This document shows positions 25,657 to 34,825 of a stretch of DNA of 64,000 nucleotides, piece after piece. The position numbers and the translations under genes were made by a program. The stretch lies in assembly GCF_009731465.1 (NCBI RefSeq), contig NZ_AP021887.1, positions 552,001-616,000 on the forward strand, written 5' to 3'. The number at the start of each line of letters is the position of its first letter. Positions within the stretch are counted from its first letter, which is position 1. The notes below the pieces were generated by a model. It was not told the DNA's origin. It did no database searches and was given only the letters and a program-made list of their open reading frames with translations. This stretch comes from Streptococcus sp. 116-D4. Lineage in GTDB: Bacteria; Bacillota; Bacilli; Lactobacillales; Streptococcaceae.

Positions 25657-26329
25657 TGAGTTTGATTGGGAAGGGATCCAAGTCAAAGTCAGCCTTCCCT
25701 CTAACTACGACCCCAATCAAACCTATCCGGCTATTTTATTGAATGACGGAAATTTGGATTTCCTATCGTCCCTTTCTGAATCTGTGATTTTAGTGGGCTT
25801 GACCTCTAAAAATCGCCTAGATGACTACACTCCCTGGAAGGCAGCTGCTCTGAGAGATGGAGCTCCAGATTTTGGAGGTCAGGCCAACGTCTATCATGAT
25901 CATTTATTTGGAGGTCTTTTAGATAAGTTGCACTCGCTTTATCGCCTGGACGAAACTCGCCTTGCTTATGGAGGCTACTCACTAGGTGGTCTGACAGCAG
26001 TATACAGTCTTTTCAGCTTTGACAAGGTTTCCTGTGTCTTCTCCATCTGCGGTTCCTTTTGGTATCCTGATTTTGTGACTTACTGTAAGGCAGAGACAGT
26101 GAAAAATCTAGACTGTTTGCTGTATTTACAGAATGGTCAAACAGAAGGAGTTAATCATAGCAATCGTCTGGCTCAAGCACCAGTCTATGCTGAGCAGATC
26201 CATACCAGTCTTCAGAAACGCTATCCGAACGGTCAGTTTGTCTTTGATCCTTATGGACACCATGAACAAGTAGCTGAGCGATTTCTAGCTTTTTCTAGCT
26301 GGTTGACCCAAAAATGGAAAATCAAATAA
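25637..26329 (+). CDS. siderophore-esterase-like alpha/beta hydrolase
   Basis: A 230-residue PF00756-type (esterase D / IroE-Fes-like) hydrolase. The nucleophile motif GGYSLGGLTAVY has its Ser near residue 115, and the catalytic His is likely in YGHHEQVAERF near the end. No signal peptide is seen, so it should act in the cytoplasm on imported compound. The start MTLSINNEF overlaps the binding-protein gene by 20 bases, so translation is coupled and the role is most likely release of iron from the imported ferric siderophore. Start choice is moderately secure; in-frame TTG at 25616 is an alternative. Confidence 0.82.
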   Translation: MTLSINNEFDWEGIQVKVSLPSNYDPNQTYPAILLNDGNLDFLSSLSESVILVGLTSKNRLDDYTPWKAAALRDGAPDFGGQANVYHDHLFGGLLDKLHSLYRLDETRLAYGGYSLGGLTAVYSLFSFDKVSCVFSICGSFWYPDFVTYCKAETVKNLDCLLYLQNGQTEGVNHSNRLAQAPVYAEQIHTSLQKRYPNGQFVFDPYGHHEQVAERFLAFSSWLTQKWKIK

Positions 26330-26336
26330 AAGATTT

Positions 26337-26365
26337 ATCCCTTGGCTTTTGCCAAGGGATTTTTG
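26337..26365. terminator. terminator between the iron operon and plsC-like gene
   Basis: ATCCCTTGGC (26337-26346), TTTT, GCCAAGGGAT (26351-26360), then TTTTG. It can serve both convergent genes. Confidence 0.92.
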
Positions 26366-26372
26366 TATGTAT

Positions 26373-27122
26373 TTAACTAAGTTTTTCTCTTTTCTTATCT
26401 GGATTCCAGATGAAACTTGCGATAAAACTAAAGATGATGGTTAGGATAGCGAGGATAATGGCAAGGATGAGGGCAGGAATGCGGACAAACCACCAGAGTG
26501 GATTTGGTTTTTTATCATTGTGCCATTGTTTCGTTTCGTCGTCTAGACGTTGAAATTCTGCTTGGATACGGTCTGCAACCATTTCAATCCCTTCATCGTT
26601 CATTTTCTTGATGTCTGAGATATCGATAGGATTTCCAAAGTTCATATCCACACGTTCACGGCTGACCAATCCTTTCAAGGTCATAGGACCTGTGTAGGTA
26701 ACAGGCATGATACGAACCTTGGCCATCTTGGCAATCAGGGCTACGCCACCTTTTACATCATTTGAGTGACGGCTCCCACTTGGAAACATGATGAGCGAGC
26801 GGTCGCTTTTTTTGAGGACATTGATAGGGTATTTGATAGCAGAAGCGCTGGGATTTTCCCGGTCGATAGGAAAGGCCCCACACATTCGAATCCACCAGCC
26901 AAATATGCGGTTGGTAAACAGCTCTTTTTTAGCCATAAAGATGAATTGTTTTGGCTTGGTCGCAAAGGCCATGTAAACAGGATCCCACCAGGTACGATGA
27001 GGTGCGACGAGGATATAGTTTTCATCTTTATTAGGAATTTTATCAGTATTATGATAGTGGGCATTGCCATTGATGGACCACAAAATCAGCATGACTAGTC
27101 CACGCAAATAAGTATAGAACAT
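26373..27122 (-). CDS. 1-acyl-glycerol-3-phosphate acyltransferase-family protein (PlsC-like)
   Basis: A 249-residue membrane-associated acyltransferase. The HX4D catalytic motif is HRTWWD, and the FPSGSRHS block stands for the usual FPEGTRS (Glu replaced by Ser, Thr by Ser), so substrate handling may differ. A hydrophobic helix lies near the N-terminus and a C-terminal membrane anchor at about 220-242. The family acylates lysophosphatidic acid. A second plsC may exist elsewhere, so the exact acceptor is uncertain. Confidence 0.82.
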   Translation of the reverse strand: MFYTYLRGLVMLILWSINGNAHYHNTDKIPNKDENYILVAPHRTWWDPVYMAFATKPKQFIFMAKKELFTNRIFGWWIRMCGAFPIDRENPSASAIKYPINVLKKSDRSLIMFPSGSRHSNDVKGGVALIAKMAKVRIMPVTYTGPMTLKGLVSRERVDMNFGNPIDISDIKKMNDEGIEMVADRIQAEFQRLDDETKQWHNDKKPNPLWWFVRIPALILAIILAILTIIFSFIASFIWNPDKKREKLS

Positions 27123-27255
27123 GAGATCTCCTTCGATTGTATTGCTTTTATTATTATACCTTATCGAAAGACTACAGGCAAACTTTTTCAGTTATTAGTG
27201 GACAGTTTTTGGATAGAATTAGAATTCTTTTAGAAAAAATGATATGATAGAATTT

Positions 27256-29592
27256 ATGGATAAAAATAAGATTATGGGATTAACCCAAAGAGAGGTCAAG
27301 GATAGACAAGCTAAGGGCTTGGTCAATGATTTTACTGCATCGGCCAGTACCAGTACTTGGCAAATCATCAAACGAAATGTCTTTACCCTTTTTAACGCTT
27401 TGAACTTTGCCATTGCCTTGGCGCTAGCCTTTGTACAGGCTTGGAGCAATTTGGTCTTTTTTGCTGTTATCTGCTTTAACGCATTTTCGGGGATTGTGAC
27501 CGAGCTACGGGCTAAACACATGGTGGATAAGCTCAATCTCATGACTAAGGAAAAGGTCAAAACCATCCGTGAGGGTCAGGAAATTGCCATCGATCCAGAA
27601 GAATTGGTGCTGGGTGATGTCATTCGTTTGTCTGCTGGAGAGCAGATTCCCAGTGATGCCTTGGTTTTGGAAGGCTTTGCGGAAGTCAATGAAGCTATGT
27701 TGACGGGTGAGAGTGATTTGGTGCAAAAGGAAGTGGATGCCTTGCTTTTGTCAGGAAGTTTCCTAGCTAGTGGGTCAGTTTTAGCTCAAGTTCACCATGT
27801 CGGTGCAGACAACTATGCTGCCAAACTCATGCTGGAAGCCAAGACCGTTAAACCCATCAACTCTCGGATCATGAAATCACTGGACAAGCTAGCAGGTTTT
27901 ACTGGGAAAATTATCATTCCTTTTGGTCTAGCTCTCCTGCTAGAAGCCTTGCTTTTAAAAGGCTTGCCTCTTAAGTCGTCCGTTGTAAATTCGTCGACAG
28001 CCCTTCTGGGAATGTTGCCTAAGGGAATTGCCCTTTTGACCATTACTTCGCTCTTGACTGCGGTTATTAAGCTGGGCTTGAAAAAGGTCTTAGTGCAGGA
28101 GATGTACTCTGTTGAGACCTTGGCGCGCGTGGATATGCTCTGTTTGGACAAGACGGGCACCATCACCCAAGGAAAGATGCAGGTGGAGGCTGTTCTTCCA
28201 CTGACGGCAACTTATGGTGAAGAGGCTATTTCTAGCATCCTGACCAGCTATATGGCCCATAGTGAGGATAAAAATCCAACTGCCCAAGCTATTCGAAAGC
28301 GTTTTGTGGGGGAAGTTACTTATCCTTTGATTTCAAATCTCCCCTTCTCAAGCGACCGCAAGTGGGGAGCCATGGAGTTAGAAGGTTTGGGAACAGTTTT
28401 CTTAGGGGCGCCTGAGATGTTGTTGGATGCTGAAGTTCCTGAAGCTAGAGAAGCTCTTGAGCGAGGCTCACGTGTCTTGGTCTTAGCTCTCAGTCAGGAG
28501 AAATTAGACCATCACAAGCCGCAGAAACCATCTGATATTCAGGCTCTAGCCTTACTGGAAATCTTGGACCCCATTCGAGAGGGAGCAGCTGAGACGCTGG
28601 ACTATCTCCGTTCTCAGGAAGTGGGACTCAAGATTATCTCTGGCGACAATCCAGTTACGGTATCCAGTATTGCCCAGAAGGCTGGTTTTGCGGACTATGA
28701 CAGTTATATAGATTGCTCAAAAATCACGGATGAGGAATTGGTTGCTATGGCGGAGGAGACTGCTATTTTCGGACGTGTTTCCCCTCATCAAAAGAAACTC
28801 ATCATCCAAACGCTGAAAAAAGCGGGTCATACAACAGCAATGACAGGGGACGGAGTCAATGATATTCTGGCCCTTCGTGAGGCGGATTGTTCTATCGTGA
28901 TGGCGGAAGGGGATCCAGCGACTCGTCAGATTGCCAATCTGGTTCTCTTGAACTCTGACTTTAATGATGTTCCTGAGATTCTCTTTGAAGGCCGTCGTGT
29001 GGTCAATAACATTGCCCATATCGCCCCAATTTTCTTGATAAAGACCATCTACTCATTCTTGCTAGCAGTCATCTGTATTGCCAGTGCTCTTCTGGGACGG
29101 TCTGAATGGATCTTGATTTTCCCCTTCATTCCGATTCAAATTACCATGATTGACCAATTCGTGGAAGGTTTTCCACCATTCGTTCTGACTTTTGAGCGAA
29201 ATATCAAACCTGTTGAGCCAAACTTCCTCAGAAGATCCATGCTTCGTGCCCTACCAAGCGCTCTCATGGTTGTGTTCAGCGTTCTTTTTGTGAAAATATT
29301 TGGAAGTAGCCAAGGTTGGTCTGAGTTAGAAATCTCAACTCTACTCTATTATCTCTTGGGGTCAATTGGTTTCTTATCCGTATTTAGAGCCTGCATGCCA
29401 TTTACCCTATGGCGTGTCCTCTTGATTGTTTGGTCAGTAGGAGGTTTCCTAGCCACAGCTCTCTTCCCAAGAATTCAAAAACTGCTTGAAATTTCGACAC
29501 TTACAGGACAAACATTGCCTGTTTATGGAACCATGATGCTGGTCTTTACCGTGATATTCATTTTGACCAGTCGCTATCAAGCCAGAAAATAA
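27256..29592 (+). CDS. P-type (E1-E2) cation-transporting ATPase
   Basis: A 778-residue HAD-type ATPase. It has the actuator motif LTGESD, the phosphorylation motif MLCLDKTGTITQG, the hinge motif MTGDGVND and about eight to ten membrane helices. It lacks heavy-metal-binding N-terminal domains and the CPx motif, so the ion is more likely Ca2+, Mg2+ or similar; it cannot be fixed from sequence. The start is MDKNKIMGL at 27256, with no ribosome binding site and a TATGAT 7 bases upstream, suggesting a very short or absent leader. A second in-frame ATG is 12 bases earlier. Confidence 0.88.
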   Translation: MDKNKIMGLTQREVKDRQAKGLVNDFTASASTSTWQIIKRNVFTLFNALNFAIALALAFVQAWSNLVFFAVICFNAFSGIVTELRAKHMVDKLNLMTKEKVKTIREGQEIAIDPEELVLGDVIRLSAGEQIPSDALVLEGFAEVNEAMLTGESDLVQKEVDALLLSGSFLASGSVLAQVHHVGADNYAAKLMLEAKTVKPINSRIMKSLDKLAGFTGKIIIPFGLALLLEALLLKGLPLKSSVVNSSTALLGMLPKGIALLTITSLLTAVIKLGLKKVLVQEMYSVETLARVDMLCLDKTGTITQGKMQVEAVLPLTATYGEEAISSILTSYMAHSEDKNPTAQAIRKRFVGEVTYPLISNLPFSSDRKWGAMELEGLGTVFLGAPEMLLDAEVPEAREALERGSRVLVLALSQEKLDHHKPQKPSDIQALALLEILDPIREGAAETLDYLRSQEVGLKIISGDNPVTVSSIAQKAGFADYDSYIDCSKITDEELVAMAEETAIFGRVSPHQKKLIIQTLKKAGHTTAMTGDGVNDILALREADCSIVMAEGDPATRQIANLVLLNSDFNDVPEILFEGRRVVNNIAHIAPIFLIKTIYSFLLAVICIASALLGRSEWILIFPFIPIQITMIDQFVEGFPPFVLTFERNIKPVEPNFLRRSMLRALPSALMVVFSVLFVKIFGSSQGWSELEISTLLYYLLGSIGFLSVFRACMPFTLWRVLLIVWSVGGFLATALFPRIQKLLEISTLTGQTLPVYGTMMLVFTVIFILTSRYQARK

Positions 29593-29594
29593 AG

Positions 29595-29627
29595 AAAGAC
29601 TGCAATCTGTGGATTGTGGTCTTTTTA
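29595..29627 (+). terminator. terminator of the P-type ATPase gene
   Basis: AAAGAC-TG-CAATC / GATTG-TG-GTCTTT with a TGTG loop and T-tract. Confidence 0.8.
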
Positions 29628-29693
29628 GGTGCAGGAGTGCTGACTGAAATGTGGTATAATAAGAGGTAATAGAGTTTTGGAAAGTGAGAGAAG

Positions 29694-30371
29694 ATGATTT
29701 CAAAGAGATTGGAATTAGTGGCTTCCTTTGTGCCACAAGGTGCCATTTTACTAGATGTGGGAAGTGACCATGCTTATCTGCCTATCGAATTGGTCGAAAG
29801 AGGCCAAATCAAAAGTGCCATTGCAGGTGAGGTTGTGGAAGGCCCCTATCAGTCTGCAGTCAAAAATGTTGAGGCTCACGGCCTCAAGGAGAAAATTCAA
29901 GTTCGTTTAGCCAATGGCTTGGCAGCCTTTGAAGAGGCAGATCAGGTATCGGTCATCACCATTGCAGGTATGGGTGGTCGTTTGATTGCTAGGATATTAG
30001 AGGGAGGCTTGGACAAGCTAGCCAATGTAGAGCGTTTGATTCTCCAGCCTAATAATCGTGAAGACGACTTGCGCATTTGGTTGCAAGACCATGGTTTCCA
30101 GATTGTGAAAGAAAGCATTCTAGAAGAATCTGGCAAGTTCTACGAGATTTTGGTGGTGGAAGCAGGACAAATGAAGTTATCTGCTAGTGATGTTCGCTTT
30201 GGACCCTTCTTGTCTAAAGAAGTTAGCCCAGTCTTTATCAAAAAATGGCAAAAAGAAGCTGCTAAGCTAGAGTTCGTCCTCGGACAAATTCCAGAAAAAA
30301 ATCTGGAGGAACGTCAAGTTCTAGTAGATAAAATTCAAGCCATTAAGGAGGTGCTCCATGTTAGCAAGTGA
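29694..30371 (+). CDS. trmK: tRNA (adenine(22)-N1)-methyltransferase TrmK
   Basis: A 225-residue SAM-dependent methyltransferase. Motif I is [18 protein letters not shown], followed by the NGLAAF and [16 protein letters not shown] motifs that define the TrmK (YqfN) family, and a C-terminal coiled-coil tail. It makes m1A22 in tRNAs. A TGG-TATAAT promoter lies about 40 bases upstream. It overlaps the Nif3 gene by 14 bases, a conserved Firmicute pair. Confidence 0.93.
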   Translation: MISKRLELVASFVPQGAILLDVGSDHAYLPIELVERGQIKSAIAGEVVEGPYQSAVKNVEAHGLKEKIQVRLANGLAAFEEADQVSVITIAGMGGRLIARILEGGLDKLANVERLILQPNNREDDLRIWLQDHGFQIVKESILEESGKFYEILVVEAGQMKLSASDVRFGPFLSKEVSPVFIKKWQKEAAKLEFVLGQIPEKNLEERQVLVDKIQAIKEVLHVSK

Positions 30372-31155
30372 AGTGATTAACGCGTATGAAGCCTTTTGCC
30401 CTCAGGAATTTTCTATGGAGGGAGACAGTCGTGGCCTGCAAATTGGCACTTTGGACAAGGATATCCAAAGAGTCATGGTAGCTCTCGACATTCGTGAAGA
30501 AACGGTGGCTGAAGCCATTGAAAAGTGTGTGGACTTGATTATCGTCAAGCACGCGCCGATTTTCCGTCCCATCAAGGACTTGGTAGCCAACCATCCGCAA
30601 AATCAGATTTACATTGATCTCATCAAACATGACATCGCAGTTTATGTCAGCCATACTAACATTGACATCGTTGAAAATGGCCTCAATGACTGGTTTTGTC
30701 AGATGCTAGGTATTGAGAAGACGACTTATCTGCAGGAAACAGGTTCTGAACGTGGGATTGGACGTATTGGGAATGTTCAGCCTCAGACATTTGGGGAATT
30801 GGCCCAACATGTCAAGCAAGTCTTTGGTCTAGATAGCCTTCGAATGGTGCATTATCAAGAGACTGATTTGCAGAAGCCTATCTCAAGAGTGGCCATCTGT
30901 GGTGGAAGTGGGCAGTCATTCTATAAGGATGCCTTGGCAAAGGGGGCAGATGTCTATATCACTGGTGATATTTACTACCACACTGCCCAGGATATGTTGT
31001 CTGATGGTTTGCTAGCATTGGACCCAGGCCACTATATCGAAGTGCTTTTTGTAGAAAAAATTGCAGAGCTTCTTAATCAATGGAAAGAGGAAAAAGGCTG
31101 GACAATCGATATTGTACCTAGTCAAGTATCAACCAATCCTTTCCACCATATCTAG
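30358..31155 (+). CDS. Nif3-like dinuclear metal center protein
   Basis: A 265-residue Nif3/YbgI-family (GTP cyclohydrolase I type 2 homolog) protein. Metal-binding residues are visible in [16 protein letters not shown] and YITGDIYYH, with a C-terminal [11 protein letters not shown] segment. The family forms hexamers with two metals. Its substrate is unsettled. It is translationally coupled to trmK. Confidence 0.92.
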   Translation: MLASEVINAYEAFCPQEFSMEGDSRGLQIGTLDKDIQRVMVALDIREETVAEAIEKCVDLIIVKHAPIFRPIKDLVANHPQNQIYIDLIKHDIAVYVSHTNIDIVENGLNDWFCQMLGIEKTTYLQETGSERGIGRIGNVQPQTFGELAQHVKQVFGLDSLRMVHYQETDLQKPISRVAICGGSGQSFYKDALAKGADVYITGDIYYHTAQDMLSDGLLALDPGHYIEVLFVEKIAELLNQWKEEKGWTIDIVPSQVSTNPFHHI

Positions 31156-31171
31156 TTAGAAAGTGAAAACA

Positions 31172-32275
31172 ATGAAAAAAGTTGCTATTATCGGAGCAGG
31201 GATCGTGGGTGCAACAGCTGCCTACTACCTCTCTAAAGAAAGTGACCTAGAAATAACCGTCTTTGACCATGGACAAGGTCAGGCTACCAAGGCCGCAGCA
31301 GGAATTATCAGTCCTTGGTTTTCCAAACGCCGCAATAAAGCCTGGTACAAAATGGCGCGCTTGGGGGCTGATTTTTATGTGGATTTGTTGTCTGATTTAG
31401 AGAATTCAGGGCAAGAAATCGACTTTTACCAACGTTCGGGAGTCTTTCTCCTGAAAAAGGATGAAACTAAGTTGGAAGAACTCTATCAACTAGCCCTCCA
31501 GCGCAGAGAAGAATCTCCCTTGATAGGGCAATTAGCCATTTTAGACCAAGCGTCTGCAAATAAATTATTCCCTGGTTTGCAGGGATTTGATCGCTTGCTC
31601 TATGCTTCTGGTGGAGCAAGAGTGGATGGTCAGCTTTTAGTCACTCGTTTGCTAGAAGCCAGTCAGATCAAGCTGGTCAAAGAAAAAGTGACTCTGACAC
31701 CTTTAGCAGCAGGCTACCAGATTGGCGAAGAGGTGTTTGATCAGGTTATTTTAGCGACGGGAGCTTGGTTGGGAGATGTTTTGGAGTCTTTAGGATATGA
31801 AGTAGATGTCCGTCCTCAAAAAGGACAACTCCGAGATTATCAACTTACCCAAGATATGGAAGCTTATCCTGTTGTTATGCCAGAGGGGGAGTGGGATTTG
31901 ATTCCTTTTGCTGGTGGGAAATTGTCCTTAGGAGCTACCCATGAAAATGACATGGGATTTGACTTGACCGTGGATGAAACCTTGCTCCAGAAAATGGAGG
32001 AGGCAGCCTTGCCCCATTATCCAGTTTTGTCTAAACCGACTTCAAGAACTGAGCGTGTGGGAATCCGTGCCTATACTAGTGATTTCTCTCCTTTCTTTGG
32101 ACAAGTACCTGGCTTATCAGGTGTCTATGCTGCTAGTGGACTGGGTTCATCAGGCCTCACAACTGGTCCTATCATTGGTTATCACCTAGCTCAACTAATC
32201 CAAGACAAGGAGTTGACCTTGGACCCTCTAAACTACCCAATTGCAAACTATGTCAAACGAGTAAAAAGCGAATAA
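31172..32275 (+). CDS. FAD-dependent oxidoreductase (DadA/glycine oxidase-like)
   Basis: A 367-residue flavoprotein with the N-terminal dinucleotide fold VAIIGAGIVGATAAYYL, the ATKAAAGIISPW segment that binds FAD in D-amino acid oxidase-type enzymes, and the C-terminal GVYAASGLGSSGLTTGP. It likely oxidises an amino acid or amine, but the substrate is unknown. The start at ATG 31172 was preferred to GTG 31163, which has no spacing from a ribosome binding site. The stop codon TAA provides the first base of BOX 3. Confidence 0.85.
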   Translation: MKKVAIIGAGIVGATAAYYLSKESDLEITVFDHGQGQATKAAAGIISPWFSKRRNKAWYKMARLGADFYVDLLSDLENSGQEIDFYQRSGVFLLKKDETKLEELYQLALQRREESPLIGQLAILDQASANKLFPGLQGFDRLLYASGGARVDGQLLVTRLLEASQIKLVKEKVTLTPLAAGYQIGEEVFDQVILATGAWLGDVLESLGYEVDVRPQKGQLRDYQLTQDMEAYPVVMPEGEWDLIPFAGGKLSLGATHENDMGFDLTVDETLLQKMEEAALPHYPVLSKPTSRTERVGIRAYTSDFSPFFGQVPGLSGVYAASGLGSSGLTTGPIIGYHLAQLIQDKELTLDPLNYPIANYVKRVKSE

Positions 32276-32434
32276 TACTCAATGAAAATCAAAGAACAAA
32301 CTAGAAAACTAGCCGCAGGCTGCTCAAAACACTGCTTTGAGGTTGTGGATAGAACTGACGAAGTCAGTAACCATACCAACCCATAGCAAGTCGACGTTGA
32401 CATGGTTTGAAGAGATTTTCGAAGAGAAGAGTAT
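32275..32434. repeat. BOX repeat 3
   Basis: It is oriented opposite to BOX 1: ATACTCAATGAAAATCAAAG at the left, the GCCGCAGGCTGCTC core, then GAACTGACGAAGTCAGTAAC and the boxA-like TGGTTTGAAGAGATTTTCGA with GAGTAT at the right. It is about 160 bp and contains the extra middle segment that BOX 1, 2 and 5 lack. It occupies most of the spacer before galE. Confidence 0.9.
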
Positions 32435-32538
32435 AAGCATTTTACTGAAATTTTAGCCTCCCCTCTATGATGGCAAATGACATTCCCTATCAAAAATGGT
32501 AAAATAAGAAAAAATAATCCGAGAATCGAGGAAAGAAG

Positions 32539-33558
32539 ATGCAAGAAAAGATTTTGGTAACGGGTGGAGCAGGTTTTATCGGAACCCACACTGTTATTGA
32601 GTTAATCCAAGCAGGTCATCAGGTTGTTGTGGTGGATAACCTTGTTAATAGTAACCGAAAGAGTTTAGAAGTTGTTGAGAGAATTACAGGAGTTGAAGTG
32701 CCTTTCTATGAGGCAGACATCCGTGATACAGCTACTCTTCGTGACATTTTCAAGCAAGAAGAACCAACAGGTGTCATTCACTTTGCTGGTTTGAAGGCTG
32801 TTGGTGAATCAACACGTATCCCTCTTGCCTACTATGAGAACAATATCGCCGGAACTGTCAGTCTTCTAAAAGCTATGGAAGAAAACAACTGTAAAAACAT
32901 CATTTTCAGTTCTTCTGCGACAGTTTATGGCGATCCTCATACAGTGCCCATCTTGGAAGATTTCCCACTTTCAGTGACCAATCCTTACGGTCGTACTAAG
33001 CTTATGCTTGAGGAAATTTTGACCGATATCTACAAGGCAGACTCAGAATGGAATGTGGTCTTGCTTCGTTACTTCAACCCAATCGGAGCTCATGAGAGTG
33101 GTGATTTGGGAGAAAATCCAAACGGTATTCCAAACAATCTCTTGCCATATGTGACGCAAGTAGCCGTTGGAAAATTAGAGCAAGTGCAAGTGTTTGGAGA
33201 TGATTACGATACGGAAGACGGAACTGGTGTTCGTGACTATATCCACGTTGTCGATTTGGCTAAAGGTCACGTTGCAGCTCTGAAAAAAATCCAAAAAGGT
33301 TCAGGTCTAAACATTTATAACCTTGGAACAGGTAAAGGCTACTCAGTTCTTGAAATTATCCAAAACATGGAAAAAGCAGTGGGACGTCCAATTCCTTACC
33401 GCATTGTAGACCGTCGTCCAGGGGATATCGCAGCCTGCTATTCAGATCCTGCAAAAGCCAAAGCAGAACTGGGCTGGGAAGCAGAGCTGGGCATCACCCA
33501 AATGTGTGAAGACGCATGGCGTTGGCAAAGCAAGCATCCAAACGGATTTGAAGACTAA
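32539..33558 (+). CDS. galE: UDP-glucose 4-epimerase
   Basis: A 339-residue extended SDR enzyme of standard length. It has the NAD-binding GGAGFIGTHTVIEL motif, the SSSATVYGD segment with catalytic Ser, and YGRTKLMLEEIL with the Tyr-x3-Lys pair. It interconverts UDP-glucose and UDP-galactose (possibly also the GlcNAc/GalNAc pair) for capsule, teichoic acid or glycan synthesis. It is not in a Leloir operon here and is paired with a glycosyltransferase gene. A TAAAAT with a TGG extension lies about 45 bases upstream. Confidence 0.95.
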   Translation: MQEKILVTGGAGFIGTHTVIELIQAGHQVVVVDNLVNSNRKSLEVVERITGVEVPFYEADIRDTATLRDIFKQEEPTGVIHFAGLKAVGESTRIPLAYYENNIAGTVSLLKAMEENNCKNIIFSSSATVYGDPHTVPILEDFPLSVTNPYGRTKLMLEEILTDIYKADSEWNVVLLRYFNPIGAHESGDLGENPNGIPNNLLPYVTQVAVGKLEQVQVFGDDYDTEDGTGVRDYIHVVDLAKGHVAALKKIQKGSGLNIYNLGTGKGYSVLEIIQNMEKAVGRPIPYRIVDRRPGDIAACYSDPAKAKAELGWEAELGITQMCEDAWRWQSKHPNGFED

Positions 33559-33559
33559 G

Positions 33560-34525
33560 ATGGTGATGTCAATCATTGTCCCCTGTTTAAACGAAGAGGA
33601 AGTACTTCCTCTTTTTTATCAGGCTTTGGAAGCTTTGATTCCTGAGTTGGGAGTAGAAATCGAGTATGTCTTTGTCGATGATGGCTCAAGCGATGGGACC
33701 TTGAGACTCTTAAAGACCTATCGGGAGCAAAATCCGGCAGTGCATTATATTTCTTTCTCGCGAAATTTTGGAAAAGAAGCAGCCCTCTATGCAGGCTTGC
33801 AATATGCGACAGGAGACCTAGTGGTGGTGATGGATGCAGATCTCCAGGATCCTCCGAGTATGTTGCTTGAGATGAAAGCTTTACTAGACCAGAATGCAGA
33901 CTTAGACTGTGTTGGGACACGGAGAACCAGTCGAGAGGGAGAACCCCTGTTTCGCAGTTTCTGTGCTGATCTTTTTTATCGCCTCATGCAAAAAATTAGT
34001 CCAGTAGCCCTGCCTTCTGGTGTCCGTGATTTTCGCATGATGAGAAGGCCTGTAGTCGATGCCATTTTAAGCTTGACTGAGTCCAATCGTTTTTCGAAGG
34101 GACTCTTTGCCTGGGTCGGCTTTAAAACCCACTATCTGGACTATCCAAATGTCGAAAGGCAGGCTGGCAAGACCAGTTGGAGTTTTAAACAACTCTTTTT
34201 CTACTCCATTGAAGGAATTGTTAATTTTTCAGATTTTCCTTTGATTATAGCCTTTGTGGCTGGTCTCCTATCATGTTTTCTTTCTCTGCTTATGACCTTT
34301 TTTGTTGTGGTTCGAACTCTCATTTTGGGCAATCCGACATCAGGTTGGACCTCTTTGATGGCTGTCATTCTCTTTCTTGGGGGAATCCAACTCTTAACCA
34401 TTGGGATTCTGGGCAAGTATATTAGTAAGATTTATCTAGAGACCAAAAAAAGACCACTTTATCTTATCAAAGAAAAAAGTGGACTTCCTGATTTTACAGA
34501 AAAAAATAAAGAAAAAAGACTATAA
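33560..34525 (+). CDS. GT2 glycosyltransferase, GtrB/YkcC-like, membrane-bound
   Basis: A 321-residue family 2 glycosyltransferase. It has MSIIVPCLNEEEVL at the start, the VFVDDGSSDGTL and VVMDADLQDPP (DXD-like) motifs, RDFRMM in the acceptor loop, and two membrane helices at about 230-255 and 265-290. Such enzymes load a sugar onto polyprenyl phosphate. It begins one base after the galE stop, so the two are coupled, and UDP-Gal or a related sugar is a plausible donor. Frame upstream of 33560 lies inside galE and was excluded. Confidence 0.87.
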   Translation: MVMSIIVPCLNEEEVLPLFYQALEALIPELGVEIEYVFVDDGSSDGTLRLLKTYREQNPAVHYISFSRNFGKEAALYAGLQYATGDLVVVMDADLQDPPSMLLEMKALLDQNADLDCVGTRRTSREGEPLFRSFCADLFYRLMQKISPVALPSGVRDFRMMRRPVVDAILSLTESNRFSKGLFAWVGFKTHYLDYPNVERQAGKTSWSFKQLFFYSIEGIVNFSDFPLIIAFVAGLLSCFLSLLMTFFVVVRTLILGNPTSGWTSLMAVILFLGGIQLLTIGILGKYISKIYLETKKRPLYLIKEKSGLPDFTEKNKEKRL

Positions 34526-34582
34526 TTTTGCATGGAAATATGCTAAACTAGAAGAAGTAGAACGTTCTTGTCGATAGTAGAG

Positions 34583-34780
34583 TTAATCTTTAATCAAGGC
34601 ACGTGTCGGACAGTTTCTAACAGCTTCTACGACGTCCTGACTAGGAGAAATTTCTTTTTCTAGTTGATCAGGGTCATCGTAAAAGCGCACGATTCCATTA
34701 TCGTGGTAATCAAATAATTCAGAATAAGTTTGGCAAAGCCCACAGGCAATGCAACGTTCAGGTATAAGTGTGATTTTCAT
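34583..34780 (-). CDS. ferredoxin, single [4Fe-4S] cluster
   Basis: A 65-residue acidic ferredoxin with the CIACGLC (C-x2-C-x2-C) cluster motif and a distal NCP. The start is MKITLIPERC at 34780; the frame extends 29 codons upstream, but that part is hydrophobic filler through the promoter. No ribosome binding site precedes the ATG. Instead TACAAT is centred nine bases upstream, which points to a leaderless mRNA. Redox partner unknown. Confidence 0.88.
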   Translation of the reverse strand: MKITLIPERCIACGLCQTYSELFDYHDNGIVRFYDDPDQLEKEISPSQDVVEAVRNCPTRALIKD

Positions 34781-34786
34781 ATTTAT

Positions 34787-34815
34787 ATTGTAATAAGAAA
34801 AGTAAAAAAAAACAA
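34787..34815 (-). promoter_or_regulatory. promoter of the ferredoxin gene (leaderless)
   Basis: On the minus strand TTGTTT, 17 bases, TACAAT (34787-34792), then six bases to the ATG (34778-34780), so transcription should begin at or next to the A of the start codon. It overlaps the ribosome-binding region of the divergent LysM gene. Confidence 0.6.
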
Positions 34816-34825
34816 GGAGTAAGGT

